Below are positions 51,996-60,734 of a stretch of DNA of 64,000 nucleotides, piece by piece. The translations under genes were made by a program, and so were the position numbers. Under the pieces are notes generated by a model. That model was not told the origin of the DNA and made no database searches. It saw only the letters and a list, made by a program, of their open reading frames with translations. Where the stretch lies: the NCBI RefSeq assembly GCF_021352225.1, contig NZ_JAAUVI010000010.1, forward strand, positions 102,166 to 166,165. The letters are read 5' to 3'. The DNA comes from Methylobacterium sp. C25 (GTDB taxonomy: Bacteria > Pseudomonadota > Alphaproteobacteria > Rhizobiales > Beijerinckiaceae). How positions within the stretch are numbered: position 1 is the first letter of the stretch; every line of letters starts with the position of its first letter.

Positions 51996-53162
51996 GTGAG
52001 CCTCCAACAACGAATCCTGGTCGTGGTGCCGACGACCAATGGTCCGCTCCTGCTGCGCAGTCTCAAGCCGCGTCCCGGTCTGCCGGTTTCAGCCGCTTTC
52101 GCCGATGGCGACTACCGGCCCCTGCCCTGGTCGGGCGACTACGCCCGCCTCAGCGCCCCAGACGGCCCGCTGGCCCGTCTCGCCGGCGACGCGCTCCCGC
52201 CGCACGAGCTGCGCCTGTCGGGCTGCTTCGATGCCGGACGCTCCTGGGAAACGCCGATCTGCCTCGCTCATGGCCTCGCCACGCAAGGCCATCTCCTCGC
52301 CGCCGAGCTCGCGCAGGCCGACCTCATCCTTTGGGCGACCGGCGCCGTCGATCTCGACCTCGCAGTCATCCCCGGCGACTACGCGCTCCTCGACAAGATC
52401 GAGCGCTCCCGCACCCTCCTCGCCGATGCTCCCCGAGCTGCCCTCGCCGTGTTGCTGCCCGAAGGTCCGGAACGCGCCGAGGCAGAAGCCGTCATCCGAG
52501 CGCTCGGCCGCGAGATCCCTCCCCTGGTCCTGCCACCGACCTCCGTCGGCGCAGCGCTGCATGCGTTGGCACAACCGGCGGGATCGGCCGCTGCCCGCCC
52601 GCCCGCTCGGCAGCGGCTATTCGCGTTGCCGCTGGTTGCCGCTGGGATCGTCTCCGCTGTCGCGGCGCTTGCCTTCGGGGTCGCGCGGCTACCATCGACG
52701 GCAGCCCCAGACCACCCCGTGAAGGATGCAGCCGGTAGCCCTGCGAAGACGGCCAAGATGGATGCCGACGAAGCCCAGCCGAAGCCTCCGGAAACGCCAT
52801 CGCCCCCGCGGGTCCAGGTCGAGGAATTGCGTGCACCGGCCGGCTCATCCTGCCGCCGCGTCGCCTTTGGCGCTGACCAACCCGAGCGCCGCGCGGTCGC
52901 TCTCGTATCCGACGGCCGGCTCGCCGCGACACGGCTCACGCCCGACCTCTGCGGCCTCGCCATCTGCGCCGAAGCGCCTCGCGGAACTCTTGAAATCGGC
53001 CAGGAATTACGGGCCGCATCGTTGCCGCCGGTGCGTCTCCCCGACGGAGCCCAGGCCTATTTCCTGAAAGAGGCCGCCCGGCAGAACTTCGTCTACGCCG
53101 TCCAGGTGATCCCCGGAGCGGGTCCTCCCGGCCCCCGTCTGGTTCACGCTCTGACACGCTGA
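51996..53162 (+). CDS. Hypothetical single-span membrane protein
   Basis: 388 residues from a GTG. N-terminal cytoplasmic domain of about 200 residues starting 'SLQQRILVVVPTTNGPLLLR', with 'GCFDAGRSWETPICLAHGLA' and 'ADLILWATGAVDLDLAVIPG'. One membrane helix lies at about 206-229 ('FALPLVAAGIVSAVAALAFG'). A Pro/Lys/Glu linker and a periplasmic domain with paired cysteines ('GSSCRRVAFGADQPERRAVA', 'LCGLAICAEAPRGTLEIGQE') follow. Unknown family. It could link the cytoplasmic proteins encoded upstream with the periplasmic proteases of the same cluster. Confidence 0.68.
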   Translation: MSLQQRILVVVPTTNGPLLLRSLKPRPGLPVSAAFADGDYRPLPWSGDYARLSAPDGPLARLAGDALPPHELRLSGCFDAGRSWETPICLAHGLATQGHLLAAELAQADLILWATGAVDLDLAVIPGDYALLDKIERSRTLLADAPRAALAVLLPEGPERAEAEAVIRALGREIPPLVLPPTSVGAALHALAQPAGSAAARPPARQRLFALPLVAAGIVSAVAALAFGVARLPSTAAPDHPVKDAAGSPAKTAKMDADEAQPKPPETPSPPRVQVEELRAPAGSSCRRVAFGADQPERRAVALVSDGRLAATRLTPDLCGLAICAEAPRGTLEIGQELRAASLPPVRLPDGAQAYFLKEAARQNFVYAVQVIPGAGPPGPRLVHALTR

Positions 53163-53241
53163 GCAGAGGGCGCGCCTCATCATGATTTTTGACCGAGCAG
53201 CCAAGCGCGGGCATAGGGCCGCGACGGAGAGGAGCGAGACG

Positions 53242-54222
53242 ATGCACGCGAACCGCCGGAGGAATGGCGTCGGCCTAACGACCGCCTGCCTGCTGTTCTC
53301 GATGGCAGCAACTCCTGCGGCTCGGGCTCAGACAGTCGGTTTCGACCCTGCCGATTACGGCCGGGCGCAACTCCCGCTTCGCCAGACCACGGGCGATGCA
53401 GCGGCCTATGTCGACCAGAACAAGGGTGCCTTCGAGCCCATCGCCGAGCTCGATCCGAAGGATCCGCTCGCCGTGCTCGCCCGGCCCATCGGCCGTGTCG
53501 ACATCCTCCTGAAGAACACCCGCACCGGCCAGCAGATGGGTGCGTCCTGCACCGGCACGCTGTTGCCGGGCGATTACGTGCTCACCAACCACCATTGCCT
53601 GCCGCAATCCGGCGACCTCACGCCCGTCAAGGCATCCGTCCTGATGGATTACCTGACCCTCGACGGCAAAGGCTCCCGCCGCTTCGAGATGGATGCCAGG
53701 CCCGTCGAATTCGACCCTCGGCTCGACTACGCGCTCGCCCGCGTCGCCGGTCATCCGGGAGAGATCTACGGCACCGCCCGGCTTTCCGGCGCGGCGATCA
53801 CGGGCAACCCCTCGATGCTGGTGGTCCACCACCCGCTCGGCCGCCCGAAGGTGATGAGCCGCTTCCGCTGCTTCGCGATGAAGGATCAGCCCGACGGGCC
53901 GGATCTGCATCACCGCTGCGATACGCTCGCCGGCTCGTCCGGATCGCTGATGTTCGACGGTCCCGTCGGCGCCGTCGCCCTCCATAAGGAGGGCGGACTC
54001 GATCCGAAGGACACGTCGAGCTTCAACAGCGCGACGCGCCTCAGCGCCATCCTCGGCAAGAGCCGCATCCTCGCGGAGATCGCCGCGCATCAGGGGCGTC
54101 CGGTCGCCACCGCCGATCCCGGCAAGCCGCCTGCTGCACCGGCCGCTGCCGCGCCCGCGGGTCCGCCGGCCTCGGCGCCGCTCGACCCCGCCGGCATGAA
54201 CGCCATCCTGCGCGGGCGCTGA
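53242..54222 (+). CDS. Exported trypsin-like serine protease
   Basis: 326 residues from the ATG at 53242 (GAGAGGAG upstream). Signal peptide ends ATPAARAQ. The chymotrypsin fold is shown by 'GASCTGTLLPGDYVLTNHHC' (His118), 'FDPRLDYALARV' (Asp162) and 'DTLAGSSGSLMF' (Ser233). The C-terminal 40 residues are Pro/Ala-rich. No PDZ domain, unlike DegP. It belongs to the glutamyl-endopeptidase-like peptidases that cleave secreted or envelope targets. It is the second protease of this cluster after the caspase-like protein. Confidence 0.84.
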   Translation: MHANRRRNGVGLTTACLLFSMAATPAARAQTVGFDPADYGRAQLPLRQTTGDAAAYVDQNKGAFEPIAELDPKDPLAVLARPIGRVDILLKNTRTGQQMGASCTGTLLPGDYVLTNHHCLPQSGDLTPVKASVLMDYLTLDGKGSRRFEMDARPVEFDPRLDYALARVAGHPGEIYGTARLSGAAITGNPSMLVVHHPLGRPKVMSRFRCFAMKDQPDGPDLHHRCDTLAGSSGSLMFDGPVGAVALHKEGGLDPKDTSSFNSATRLSAILGKSRILAEIAAHQGRPVATADPGKPPAAPAAAAPAGPPASAPLDPAGMNAILRGR

Positions 54223-54322
54223 TCCCGAAAAAAGAATCCACCGGCCAACGAAAACGGCTCTGGGCCACCCATGGATCGGGTGTGAGGGGCCGGACGGCCC
54301 GGGACAGAAGAGGGGGCGACCC

Positions 54323-55177
54323 ATGCGGATCCAAGACCAGCCGTCGCGACACGCCCTGCGCGCAGGAGCGCCGCTTCAGCCCGGCAAGCGGATCAGCCTG
54401 ATCCTCGCCGCCGGCCTCGCTCTGGCGGTCGCCGGGCCGGCCCGGGCCAATCCGCTGACCGAGGTGCCCGGCGCGCGCCGTGAGCCTGCCGCACCCATCG
54501 CGCCCGCCGAGGGGACCGTTCCGCCCCGCAACGAGGCCGCCGAGCGCGCCGAAGCCGAGGCGACTAATCCGAGCGCCACCGCGATCATCCGCTCGCTCGC
54601 CCCGTTCGTCGACGGCAATCCAGGTGCGCCGCCGGCGCCGGTTGCGGTCGCACCGAACGATGGTGGCCCGAGCGTGCGGATCGACCCGACCCACACGATC
54701 GATCTCACCGTGTTCTTCGCCTATGACAGCGCCCGCCTGACGCCCGAGGCGCGCATCCAGCTCCAGCCCCTCGGTGAGGCTCTGCGCGCGCCCGATCTCG
54801 CCGGCTACGGCTTCCTCATCGCCGGCCATACCGATGCCGCCGGCGGCCCCGCCTATAACCGCCGCCTCTCGCTCGCCCGCGCACGGGCGGTGCAGGCCCA
54901 TCTCGTCGAGGGCTACGGCATCGCGCCAGATCGCTTGCGCGTCCACGGCTGGGGCCTGACCAGACTGAAGGATGCGAGCGCGCCGCTCTCGCGGGTGAAC
55001 CGCCGCGTCGAGGTCACGCTGATCGCGCCGCCAGCCCGCAGTGGGTCGCTCCGCTTCGTCCTGCCTGCCTCCGGCCGCTCCTGCGACGCCCTGCAGGCCC
55101 ACGACCCTCGCCTGCGGGTCGCCCTCGATCTCGATGATTTCGACGCAGCCCCGATGCCGCCGCCCTGCGCCGATTGA
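54323..55177 (+). CDS. OmpA-domain envelope protein
   Basis: 284 residues. A hydrophobic export segment ('RISLILAAGLALAVAGPARA') is followed by a Pro/Glu/Ala-rich linker. The peptidoglycan-binding OmpA/MotB domain at about 128-240 shows 'VFFAYDSARLTPEARIQLQP', 'IAGHTDAAGGPAYNRRLSLA' and 'RVHGWGLTRLKDASAPLSRV' followed by NRRVEV. A short extra C-terminal segment carries one cysteine. It should anchor the cluster's products to the cell wall. Confidence 0.86.
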   Translation: MRIQDQPSRHALRAGAPLQPGKRISLILAAGLALAVAGPARANPLTEVPGARREPAAPIAPAEGTVPPRNEAAERAEAEATNPSATAIIRSLAPFVDGNPGAPPAPVAVAPNDGGPSVRIDPTHTIDLTVFFAYDSARLTPEARIQLQPLGEALRAPDLAGYGFLIAGHTDAAGGPAYNRRLSLARARAVQAHLVEGYGIAPDRLRVHGWGLTRLKDASAPLSRVNRRVEVTLIAPPARSGSLRFVLPASGRSCDALQAHDPRLRVALDLDDFDAAPMPPPCAD

Positions 55178-55205
55178 GCCAATCCATTCACTTAAGGAGC
55201 CCCAG

Positions 55206-56174
55206 ATGTCGTTCGTCACACCTACGCTACGTGCTGCCGCTCTCGCCGCCTTCTCGCTCGGCGTCGCCGTCCTGATGGGACCGGCGCCCGCGCTGGCGCA
55301 GGCCAAGCCCAACATCGTCGTGATGGGTGAGGATGCCGACGAGGATACGGTGCCGCGCGGCAACCGGATCTTCCAGCGGGTCATCACCGAACTCACCGAG
55401 ACGATGAACCTGCGCGGCTACAACGTCTACGACGAGACCGCGGTGGCCATGGGCATCACCCAGCCGAACCGTGTGCGCCGTCGCGATGCCGAGCTGATCG
55501 ACGTCGCACGGTCGGTGCAGAACCCGCCGCTCGACGTGGTGGTGATCTTCCAGATCTACGCCTCGGCCTCGAAGTCAGCCTATTCCGACATCGTGCGGCC
55601 CGAGGTGCGCATTCCCGGCCGCCTGCTGAACGTGCGCACCGGCCAGTCCATCGGCTCGTTCGAGGTGGCCGGCGTGCAGCTTCCGCCGCTCCCCCAGGGC
55701 TGCGACCGCGAATGCCTGCTCGAGAAGGTGGGCGCCGAGTCCAAGACCATCGCTGCGGATGTCGCCTCGGCGCTCACCGCGAAGCTCGACGGCTTCGTGG
55801 CGCCGCGCAAGGGCGCCGATGCCGGGTCGGCCCTGACCGCGACTCCGGATGCGCCCGTGGCGGGCGGTGCCGTCGCAGCGGCTCCCGGCGGCGAGAGCTG
55901 TGCCGGTCTGCCGACCGCCTACGTCGTCAAGCTCAACGGCTTCTCGGCTCAGGAGGTCCAGGCGGCCGAGGAGTACATGGCGGCGTTCCGCTGCTACGAG
56001 CACCACCGCCCGGTGCGCTCCGGCGGCGCCAGCGCCGAGTACTGGTACGAGACGCGCTCCGACTCCGCCCGCCTGGGTCGCAACCTGCGGCTGATGCTCG
56101 AGCACATGAGCGCCCCGGGTCAGGTCCAGTTCTCGGGCAACACCTTCGTGCTCAGCCGAGTCGCGACCCGCTGA
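55206..56174 (+). CDS. Exported hypothetical protein
   Basis: 322 residues from the ATG at 55206 (AAGGAG nine bases upstream). Signal peptide ends PAPALAQA. The mature protein has 'NIVVMGEDADEDTVPRGNRI', 'VVVIFQIYASASKSAYSDIV' and 'RPEVRIPGRLLNVRTGQSIG', reminiscent of periplasmic proteins with an LpoB/TolB-N-like alpha/beta fold. A C-terminal domain of about 85 residues with two cysteines follows ('AYVVKLNGFSAQEVQAAEEY'). No confident family. Lies 28 bases after the OmpA gene. Confidence 0.68.
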   Translation: MSFVTPTLRAAALAAFSLGVAVLMGPAPALAQAKPNIVVMGEDADEDTVPRGNRIFQRVITELTETMNLRGYNVYDETAVAMGITQPNRVRRRDAELIDVARSVQNPPLDVVVIFQIYASASKSAYSDIVRPEVRIPGRLLNVRTGQSIGSFEVAGVQLPPLPQGCDRECLLEKVGAESKTIAADVASALTAKLDGFVAPRKGADAGSALTATPDAPVAGGAVAAAPGGESCAGLPTAYVVKLNGFSAQEVQAAEEYMAAFRCYEHHRPVRSGGASAEYWYETRSDSARLGRNLRLMLEHMSAPGQVQFSGNTFVLSRVATR

Positions 56175-56184
56175 GGCCGCGCCG

Positions 56185-56610
56185 ATGAGACGCCGTCCTC
56201 GTCTTGCCGCCATGCTGCTTCTCGCTCTCGGCGGCACGGCCTCGGCTGCGCCGGCCCTCACCGACATTCCAGGCGAGACGCCGGGCCAGTGCCGGAACGC
56301 CGACGACCCCGTGCTCTGTCTCTCGAAGCTCGCCGATCGAAGCGAAGCCCATGTCCGCTCGGCCCTCCACAAGGCGCGGGAGGCCTTGAAGGCGAGCACG
56401 ACGATCTCGGACGACGGCCGCCCGGCCGCGCTCGCCACGCTGGAACGGACGCAGACGGCCTGGCAGGCCTATTTGAAGGCCCGCTGCGAGGGGGAAGTGC
56501 CAGTCGCCTTCACCGGAGGCACAGGTCGCAACCACGCCGTCATGACTTGCATCCGTGTGCACAACGAGCGGCGGGCCGCGGAGCTTTCCGATCTCGCAGA
56601 CATGAGCTGA
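56185..56610 (+). CDS. LprI/DUF1311-like exported protein
   Basis: 141 residues. Signal peptide ends in GTASAAPA. The mature part has four cysteines and the helical pattern of the lysozyme-inhibitor LprI-like domain: 'QCRNADDPVLCLSKLADRSE', 'LATLERTQTAWQAYLKARCE' and 'HAVMTCIRVHNERRAAELSD'. Such proteins may protect the cell wall from lysozyme or have other roles. Only ten bases separate it from the previous gene. Confidence 0.72.
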   Translation: MRRRPRLAAMLLLALGGTASAAPALTDIPGETPGQCRNADDPVLCLSKLADRSEAHVRSALHKAREALKASTTISDDGRPAALATLERTQTAWQAYLKARCEGEVPVAFTGGTGRNHAVMTCIRVHNERRAAELSDLADMS

Positions 56611-56664
56611 GGCTTTGCGGCGCCCTGGCCACAGCCCACTGATCAATGCTCCTTGGAGGCATCC

Positions 56665-56949
56665 ATGACGATCACGCTTCCCCAGGTCTCGGCCCTCGTG
56701 GTGGCCTCGCTCTGCGCATCACTGTCATCGGCGAGCGCGCAACCGGCAGAGCCGACTGCGCTCCTTCGGGATTGGGCCACCGCCAATAGCGCGTGCCGGG
56801 GAGGTCACGGCGACGACCCAGCCACCCAGGATGCCTGTGCCAGACGCGAGACCATCGACGCGCGCCTCAAGGGAGCGGGCTGGTGCTACGGGCGGCCTGG
56901 CGATCCGGGTTATCGTCGGACTTGGCAGCGCTGCTCGGCGGGTCGCTGA
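56665..56949 (+). CDS. Small exported cysteine-containing protein
   Basis: 94 residues from the ATG at 56665, preceded by GGAGG. Signal peptide up to ASAQP. The mature part is about 65 residues with four cysteines (SACRGG, DACARR, GWCYGR, QRCSAG), likely two disulfides. Unknown family; last clear gene of the caspase/protease cluster. Confidence 0.62.
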   Translation: MTITLPQVSALVVASLCASLSSASAQPAEPTALLRDWATANSACRGGHGDDPATQDACARRETIDARLKGAGWCYGRPGDPGYRRTWQRCSAGR

Positions 56950-57359
56950 CGATAGGAGTTCGGCAGCGCCGGAACCTCAATTCTGGCCGCCGAACTATGC
57001 CCAAGCTGCAACGCTGCCAGTTGCAGCCGGCGTTTCAGGGGAATTGTGCACTGCGGTATATGTTGCAGCGCACTTGCTCCTCTCGGATCCGCCAGATGAC
57101 CGCCCTGCTCGCCGTCGCCGTTATTGCCACTGTTGCGCTTGTCGCAGTCCTGGCCAACCGGCTGAGCCCGAAGAGCGGCAGTGCGACGAACGATGGCATC
57201 ATCGCTCATCTGTGGCTGAACGCCTGAACTGAGGGGACCAGAGCCTCGTTCACAAGCCGGTTGCTGACTTGCCGGCAACCGGCCTTCGGCCGGCTGCTTC
57301 GCTTTTCGCGGGACTTTGTATCGCCCGTCGGCACGAACGACGCAGCGTTCACCCGAGAG
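56950..57359. other. Intergenic region with a possible small ORF and hairpins
   Basis: A possible 76-codon ORF (56997-57227) encodes a basic Cys-containing N-terminus and one membrane helix ('MTALLAVAVIATVALVAVLA'); it has no clear ribosome-binding site. Nested inverted repeats at 57254-57292 (GCCGGTTGC...GCAACCGGC and CCGGCC-TTC-GGCCGG) may end the leftward permease transcript. Confidence 0.35.
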
Positions 57360-58748
57360 CTATCTCGAGCGCGCCTCGGCCGGATTGATCGGCTCCGCCC
57401 AGGTGCCAGCGGCCGTAGCGCCGCTCGATGTCGGCTCCGACGCACGGGCCGCATCGAGATCGTCGAGCGCGAGATCGCGGCTTTCCGGAATGAAGTACAG
57501 CGCGACGAACGCGACGAGCGCGTACAGTCCGTACACGACCGGAACATAGAACCACTTCTCGGCCACGTTTTCGCCGATCAGGCCGGCGAGCAGCGGTGGC
57601 GCACACATGCCACCGAAGATCGCGGACAGGCTGTAGGAAATACCCGCTCCGGAATAGCGATACTTCGTCGGGAAGGCCTCCGACGTCAGGATGGGTGCGA
57701 GCCCATGCAGCACGCCCACACCCGTCAAGGTGATCAGGAACTGGAGGACGAGGGTCAGTTCCACCTGCTTGTGAAGGATCGCCAGCGTGTAGGGGTAGGA
57801 CAAGGCAGCGGTGATCGCGATCGCAAGGAACGTGACCTGCTTTCGCTTCATGAAGTCGGCCGCCGGCCCACTGACGAGAACGCCGAGAACGTCACCAATC
57901 CGTGCAACGAAGATGATCACGGCCGTCGTCGCCAGCGGAATGCCCGCGGACTTCATGAACGAGATCGCGTAGGTGCCGCTCACATATCCGTCCATCTGCT
58001 GGAAGCCGCAGACCAGGGCCAACAGGACGATCGGACGCCAGTGCTGACGCATCACATCGATGCTCGGCATCTTCGAAAGCTCTTCCTTCTCCTTCAAGGT
58101 TTCGAATAGCGGCGAGTCGCCCAACCGGGAGCGTGCGAGCAGGCCCGGGATAACCACGACCGCCGAGAGCAGCATGGCGATACGCCAACCGCCGGTCGCG
58201 AAGCTGTCCGACAGAAAATAGAGCACGGCGCTGGCGGCCATGGCGCCGCCCGGAATGCCGATATTCGCGAGAGACACCCAGAAGGCGCGGTGCTTCCGCT
58301 TTGCGCCGAACTCCGCAAGCAGTGACGACGCGCCGCCGAACTCACCGCCGAGACCGATGCCTTGGATCACGCGCAACAGAATGAGAAGGATGGGCGCCGC
58401 CACCCCGATCGTGTCATATCCCGGCAGGAGGCCGACGAGGATCGTCGTCGCGCCAACGATCAGGATGTTCAGCAGAAACGACGACTTGCGGCCCAGCCGA
58501 TCGCCGAAGTGGCCGAACAGGAAGGCTCCGAGGAGGCGGGCTGGAAAGCCGGCGCCGAACGTCACATACGAGACGACGAGGGCGGCTGTGGGGGAGAGAT
58601 TCGGAAAGAACGTATGGGGAAATGCACTGGCAGCTGCATATCCAAAGATAAAGAAATCGTAGAATTCAACAAGAACTCCTGATGTCGCCGAAAAAGCGAG
58701 CAGGAATATAGTTTTTGTATCTACGTGATCTTGAGCCTGCTCTTTCAC
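57360..58748 (-). CDS. MFS permease, metabolite:H+ symporter family
   Basis: 462 residues from a GTG with AGGGAGA seven bases upstream. Twelve predicted helices; 'FGHFGDRLGRKSSFLLNILI' is the loop 2-3 motif, and 'RVIQGIGLGGEFGGASSLLA' is diagnostic of the MHS family (proton-coupled uptake of organic acids, e.g. ShiA, KgtP). It is divergent from suyAB-slcC-comC, and a 12-base operator identical to that at suyA lies upstream, so it most likely imports sulfolactate or a related sulfonate. This substrate is inferred from context only. Confidence 0.87.
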   Translation of the reverse strand: MKEQAQDHVDTKTIFLLAFSATSGVLVEFYDFFIFGYAAASAFPHTFFPNLSPTAALVVSYVTFGAGFPARLLGAFLFGHFGDRLGRKSSFLLNILIVGATTILVGLLPGYDTIGVAAPILLILLRVIQGIGLGGEFGGASSLLAEFGAKRKHRAFWVSLANIGIPGGAMAASAVLYFLSDSFATGGWRIAMLLSAVVVIPGLLARSRLGDSPLFETLKEKEELSKMPSIDVMRQHWRPIVLLALVCGFQQMDGYVSGTYAISFMKSAGIPLATTAVIIFVARIGDVLGVLVSGPAADFMKRKQVTFLAIAITAALSYPYTLAILHKQVELTLVLQFLITLTGVGVLHGLAPILTSEAFPTKYRYSGAGISYSLSAIFGGMCAPPLLAGLIGENVAEKWFYVPVVYGLYALVAFVALYFIPESRDLALDDLDAARASEPTSSGATAAGTWAEPINPAEARSR

Positions 58749-58900
58749 CGGCGTGTCTCCCTGAACTTTATATTATCTCGTAGACAATCGTTGCGTTGTC
58801 TTGTTTTTCTGGGATTAGCGAGACGCCCGGAGGCCCCGTTATCCGCGCGATTTCGCGCCACGGCACACATCTGCCGACTGAACACGCATCGTCGTCCTAG

Positions 58901-58912
58901 TCTTGTATAAGA
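58901..58912 (-). promoter_or_regulatory. Putative GntR operator, permease side
   Basis: TCTTGTATAAGA, the exact reverse complement of the site at 59107. Towards the permease it reads TCTTATACAAGA. A TTGACA lies 12 bases upstream of TATACA, not standard promoter spacing. The site is about 150 bases before the permease GTG. Confidence 0.62.
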
Positions 58913-59087
58913 TATGAGCAATGTCAACGCGCGGCCTGCGGCCTGCCGTATGCAACCGAGCACGCCGCGGGGATCTGCGCGCAACTAACATGCCTATATG
59001 TATGGGAATTTGGGTGATTTTGTCTCTGTGGGTCGCAGTTCTATGATTGAGTCCGCTCACGGATCAGGCCGGAGCGTCACCAGTCGG

Positions 59088-59115
59088 TTGACACCCAAGT
59101 CATCTGTCTTATACA
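59088..59115 (+). promoter_or_regulatory. suyA promoter
   Basis: TTGACA (59088-59093), a 16-base spacer and TATACA (59110-59115), a near-consensus sigma-70-type promoter 33 bases before the suyA ATG. The -10 is embedded in the putative operator at 59107-59118, as expected for repression by occlusion. Confidence 0.68.
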
Positions 59116-59118
59116 AGA
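59107..59118 (+). promoter_or_regulatory. Putative GntR operator, suyA side
   Basis: TCTTATACAAGA, an imperfect palindrome resembling HutC-type GntR sites (TTGTATACAA-like). It overlaps the suyA -10 element. An inverted exact copy is 195 bases to the left. The GntR/UTRA gene at the end of the operon is the likely binder. Confidence 0.65.
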
Positions 59119-59148
59119 GTGTGCGCAACAATCATTGGGAGGCACGCC

Positions 59149-59436
59149 ATGGGAGTTCCACAACTCCTCGTACATGATGGGAAGGACACGGTCGGAGTCG
59201 TCGTGGTGGAAGGCCTCAAGGCCGGAGCCGACATGCTCTGCGTCGTCACGCACGACAATTCCGATTTCCGGCTGAAGTCGAAGCATGACATCCCGATCGG
59301 CCACAAGGTCGCGCTCAAGGACATCAAGTCGGGCGACACGATCTGGAAGTACGGCCAGGACATCGGCAAGGCCGTCGCCGACATTGCGACGGGCGAGCAC
59401 GTCCACACCCACAACATGAAAACGAAGCGGTGGTGA
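59149..59436 (+). CDS. suyA: (2R)-3-sulfolactate sulfo-lyase, small subunit
   Basis: 95 residues from the ATG at 59149 (GGGAGG upstream). A SAF-type domain like the N-terminal part of UxaA/altronate dehydratase: 'VVVEGLKAGADMLCVVTHDN', 'DIPIGHKVALKDIKSGDTIW', 'HVHTHNMKT'. As a separate small subunit beside a UxaA-C-like large subunit, next to two sulfolactate dehydrogenase-like genes, it fits SuyA. SuyAB eliminates bisulfite from (R)-sulfolactate to give pyruvate. A split altronate/galactarate dehydratase is the alternative. Confidence 0.8.
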   Translation: MGVPQLLVHDGKDTVGVVVVEGLKAGADMLCVVTHDNSDFRLKSKHDIPIGHKVALKDIKSGDTIWKYGQDIGKAVADIATGEHVHTHNMKTKRW

Positions 59437-59443
59437 GGAAATC

Positions 59444-60721
59444 ATGAGCCTACAAGCAGCTCTCGAACACGAGATGTCGTCGCCCTTCCCGGGTGGCGCT
59501 CCCGATCAGTTCGTCACCAAGGCCCTCCCGGCCGAGCGGGCATCCGCCGACTACCAGAACGCCACCTTCATGGGCTGGCGTCGTGAGAATGGCCGGGTCG
59601 GCGTGCGCAACCACGTCGTCCTCTTGCCCCTGGACGACCTGTCGAACGCCGCCTGCGAGGCAGTCGCGAACAACGTCAAGGGTACGCTCGCGCTGCCCCA
59701 CGCCTACGGACGTCTCCAGTTCGGTGAGGATCTCGAGGTCCATTTCCGCACGCTCATCGGCATCGGGTCGAACCCGAACGTCGCCGCGGTGGTAGTGATC
59801 GGCATCGAGGATAGCTGGACCGGCCGCGTCGTCGACGGGATCGCCAAGACCGGCAAGCCGGTCGTGGGCTTCGGCATCGAAGGTCACGGCGACATCGCGA
59901 TCATCGCCAAGGCGAGCTATGCCGCCAAGCGCATGCTCCAGTGGGCGACCGAACTCCCGAAGACGGAATGCAAGCTCTCCGAGCTGTGGGTCTCCACCAA
60001 ATGCGGTGAATCCGACACCACGACCGGCCTCGCCTCCTGCCCCACCGTCGGCAACATGTACGACAAGCTGATCCCCCAGGGGATCTACGGTGTCTTCGGC
60101 GAGACTTCCGAGATCACCGGCGCCGAGCATCTCTGCAAGGAGCGGGCGGCAAGCCCCGAGGTCGCCGAGAAGTGGTTCAAGATCTGGAAGGCCTACCAGG
60201 ACGACGTGATCGAGGCCCACAAGACCGACGACCTCTCGGATTCCCAGCCCACCAAAGGCAACATTGCCGGCGGTCTCTCGACCATCGAGGAGAAGGCGCT
60301 CGGGAACCTCGAGAAAATCGGCCGCGAGTGCACCTATATCGACGCACTCCAGCCAGCCGAGGCACCCGCCAAGGGGCCGGGGCTGTACTTCATGGACACA
60401 TCCTCGGCAGCCGCCGAGTGCGTGACCCTGATGGCCGCCGCGGGTTACGCGATCCACACCTTCCCGACCGGACAGGGCAACGTCATCGGCAATCCAATCG
60501 TGCCGGTGATCAAGATCACGGGTAACCCGAAGACGATCCGCACCATGGGCGAGCATATCGACGTCGACGTGTCGGGCATCCTGCGGCGCGACATGACGCT
60601 CGATCAGGCGGGAGACTCCCTGATCGACATGGTCGTGCGCACGGCAAATGGTCGTCTGACCGCAGCCGAGTCGCTTGGTCACCGCGAGTTCGTGATGACG
60701 AAGCTCTACCGCAGCGCCTGA
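59444..60721 (+). CDS. suyB: (2R)-3-sulfolactate sulfo-lyase, large subunit
   Basis: 425 residues, seven bases after suyA. UxaA C-terminal family: 'FMGWRRENGRVGVRNHVVLL', 'NAACEAVANNVKGTLALPHA', 'STKCGESDTTTGLASCPTVG' (metal/substrate cysteines), 'GEHIDVDVSGILRRDM'. These enzymes use iron for a beta-elimination next to a carboxylate. The assignment to sulfolactate rests on the adjacent slcC and comC homologues. The released sulfite could be reduced by CysIJ encoded elsewhere in this window or oxidised; no sulfite dehydrogenase or exporter gene is seen here. Confidence 0.8.
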   Translation: MSLQAALEHEMSSPFPGGAPDQFVTKALPAERASADYQNATFMGWRRENGRVGVRNHVVLLPLDDLSNAACEAVANNVKGTLALPHAYGRLQFGEDLEVHFRTLIGIGSNPNVAAVVVIGIEDSWTGRVVDGIAKTGKPVVGFGIEGHGDIAIIAKASYAAKRMLQWATELPKTECKLSELWVSTKCGESDTTTGLASCPTVGNMYDKLIPQGIYGVFGETSEITGAEHLCKERAASPEVAEKWFKIWKAYQDDVIEAHKTDDLSDSQPTKGNIAGGLSTIEEKALGNLEKIGRECTYIDALQPAEAPAKGPGLYFMDTSSAAAECVTLMAAAGYAIHTFPTGQGNVIGNPIVPVIKITGNPKTIRTMGEHIDVDVSGILRRDMTLDQAGDSLIDMVVRTANGRLTAAESLGHREFVMTKLYRSA

Positions 60722-60734
60722 GGCGGAACTCCAA

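Noticed and set aside
59149..60721. Altronate or galactarate dehydratase
   Set aside because: Family membership allows it, but adjacent slcC and comC homologues and the absence of uronate genes favour sulfolactate sulfo-lyase.
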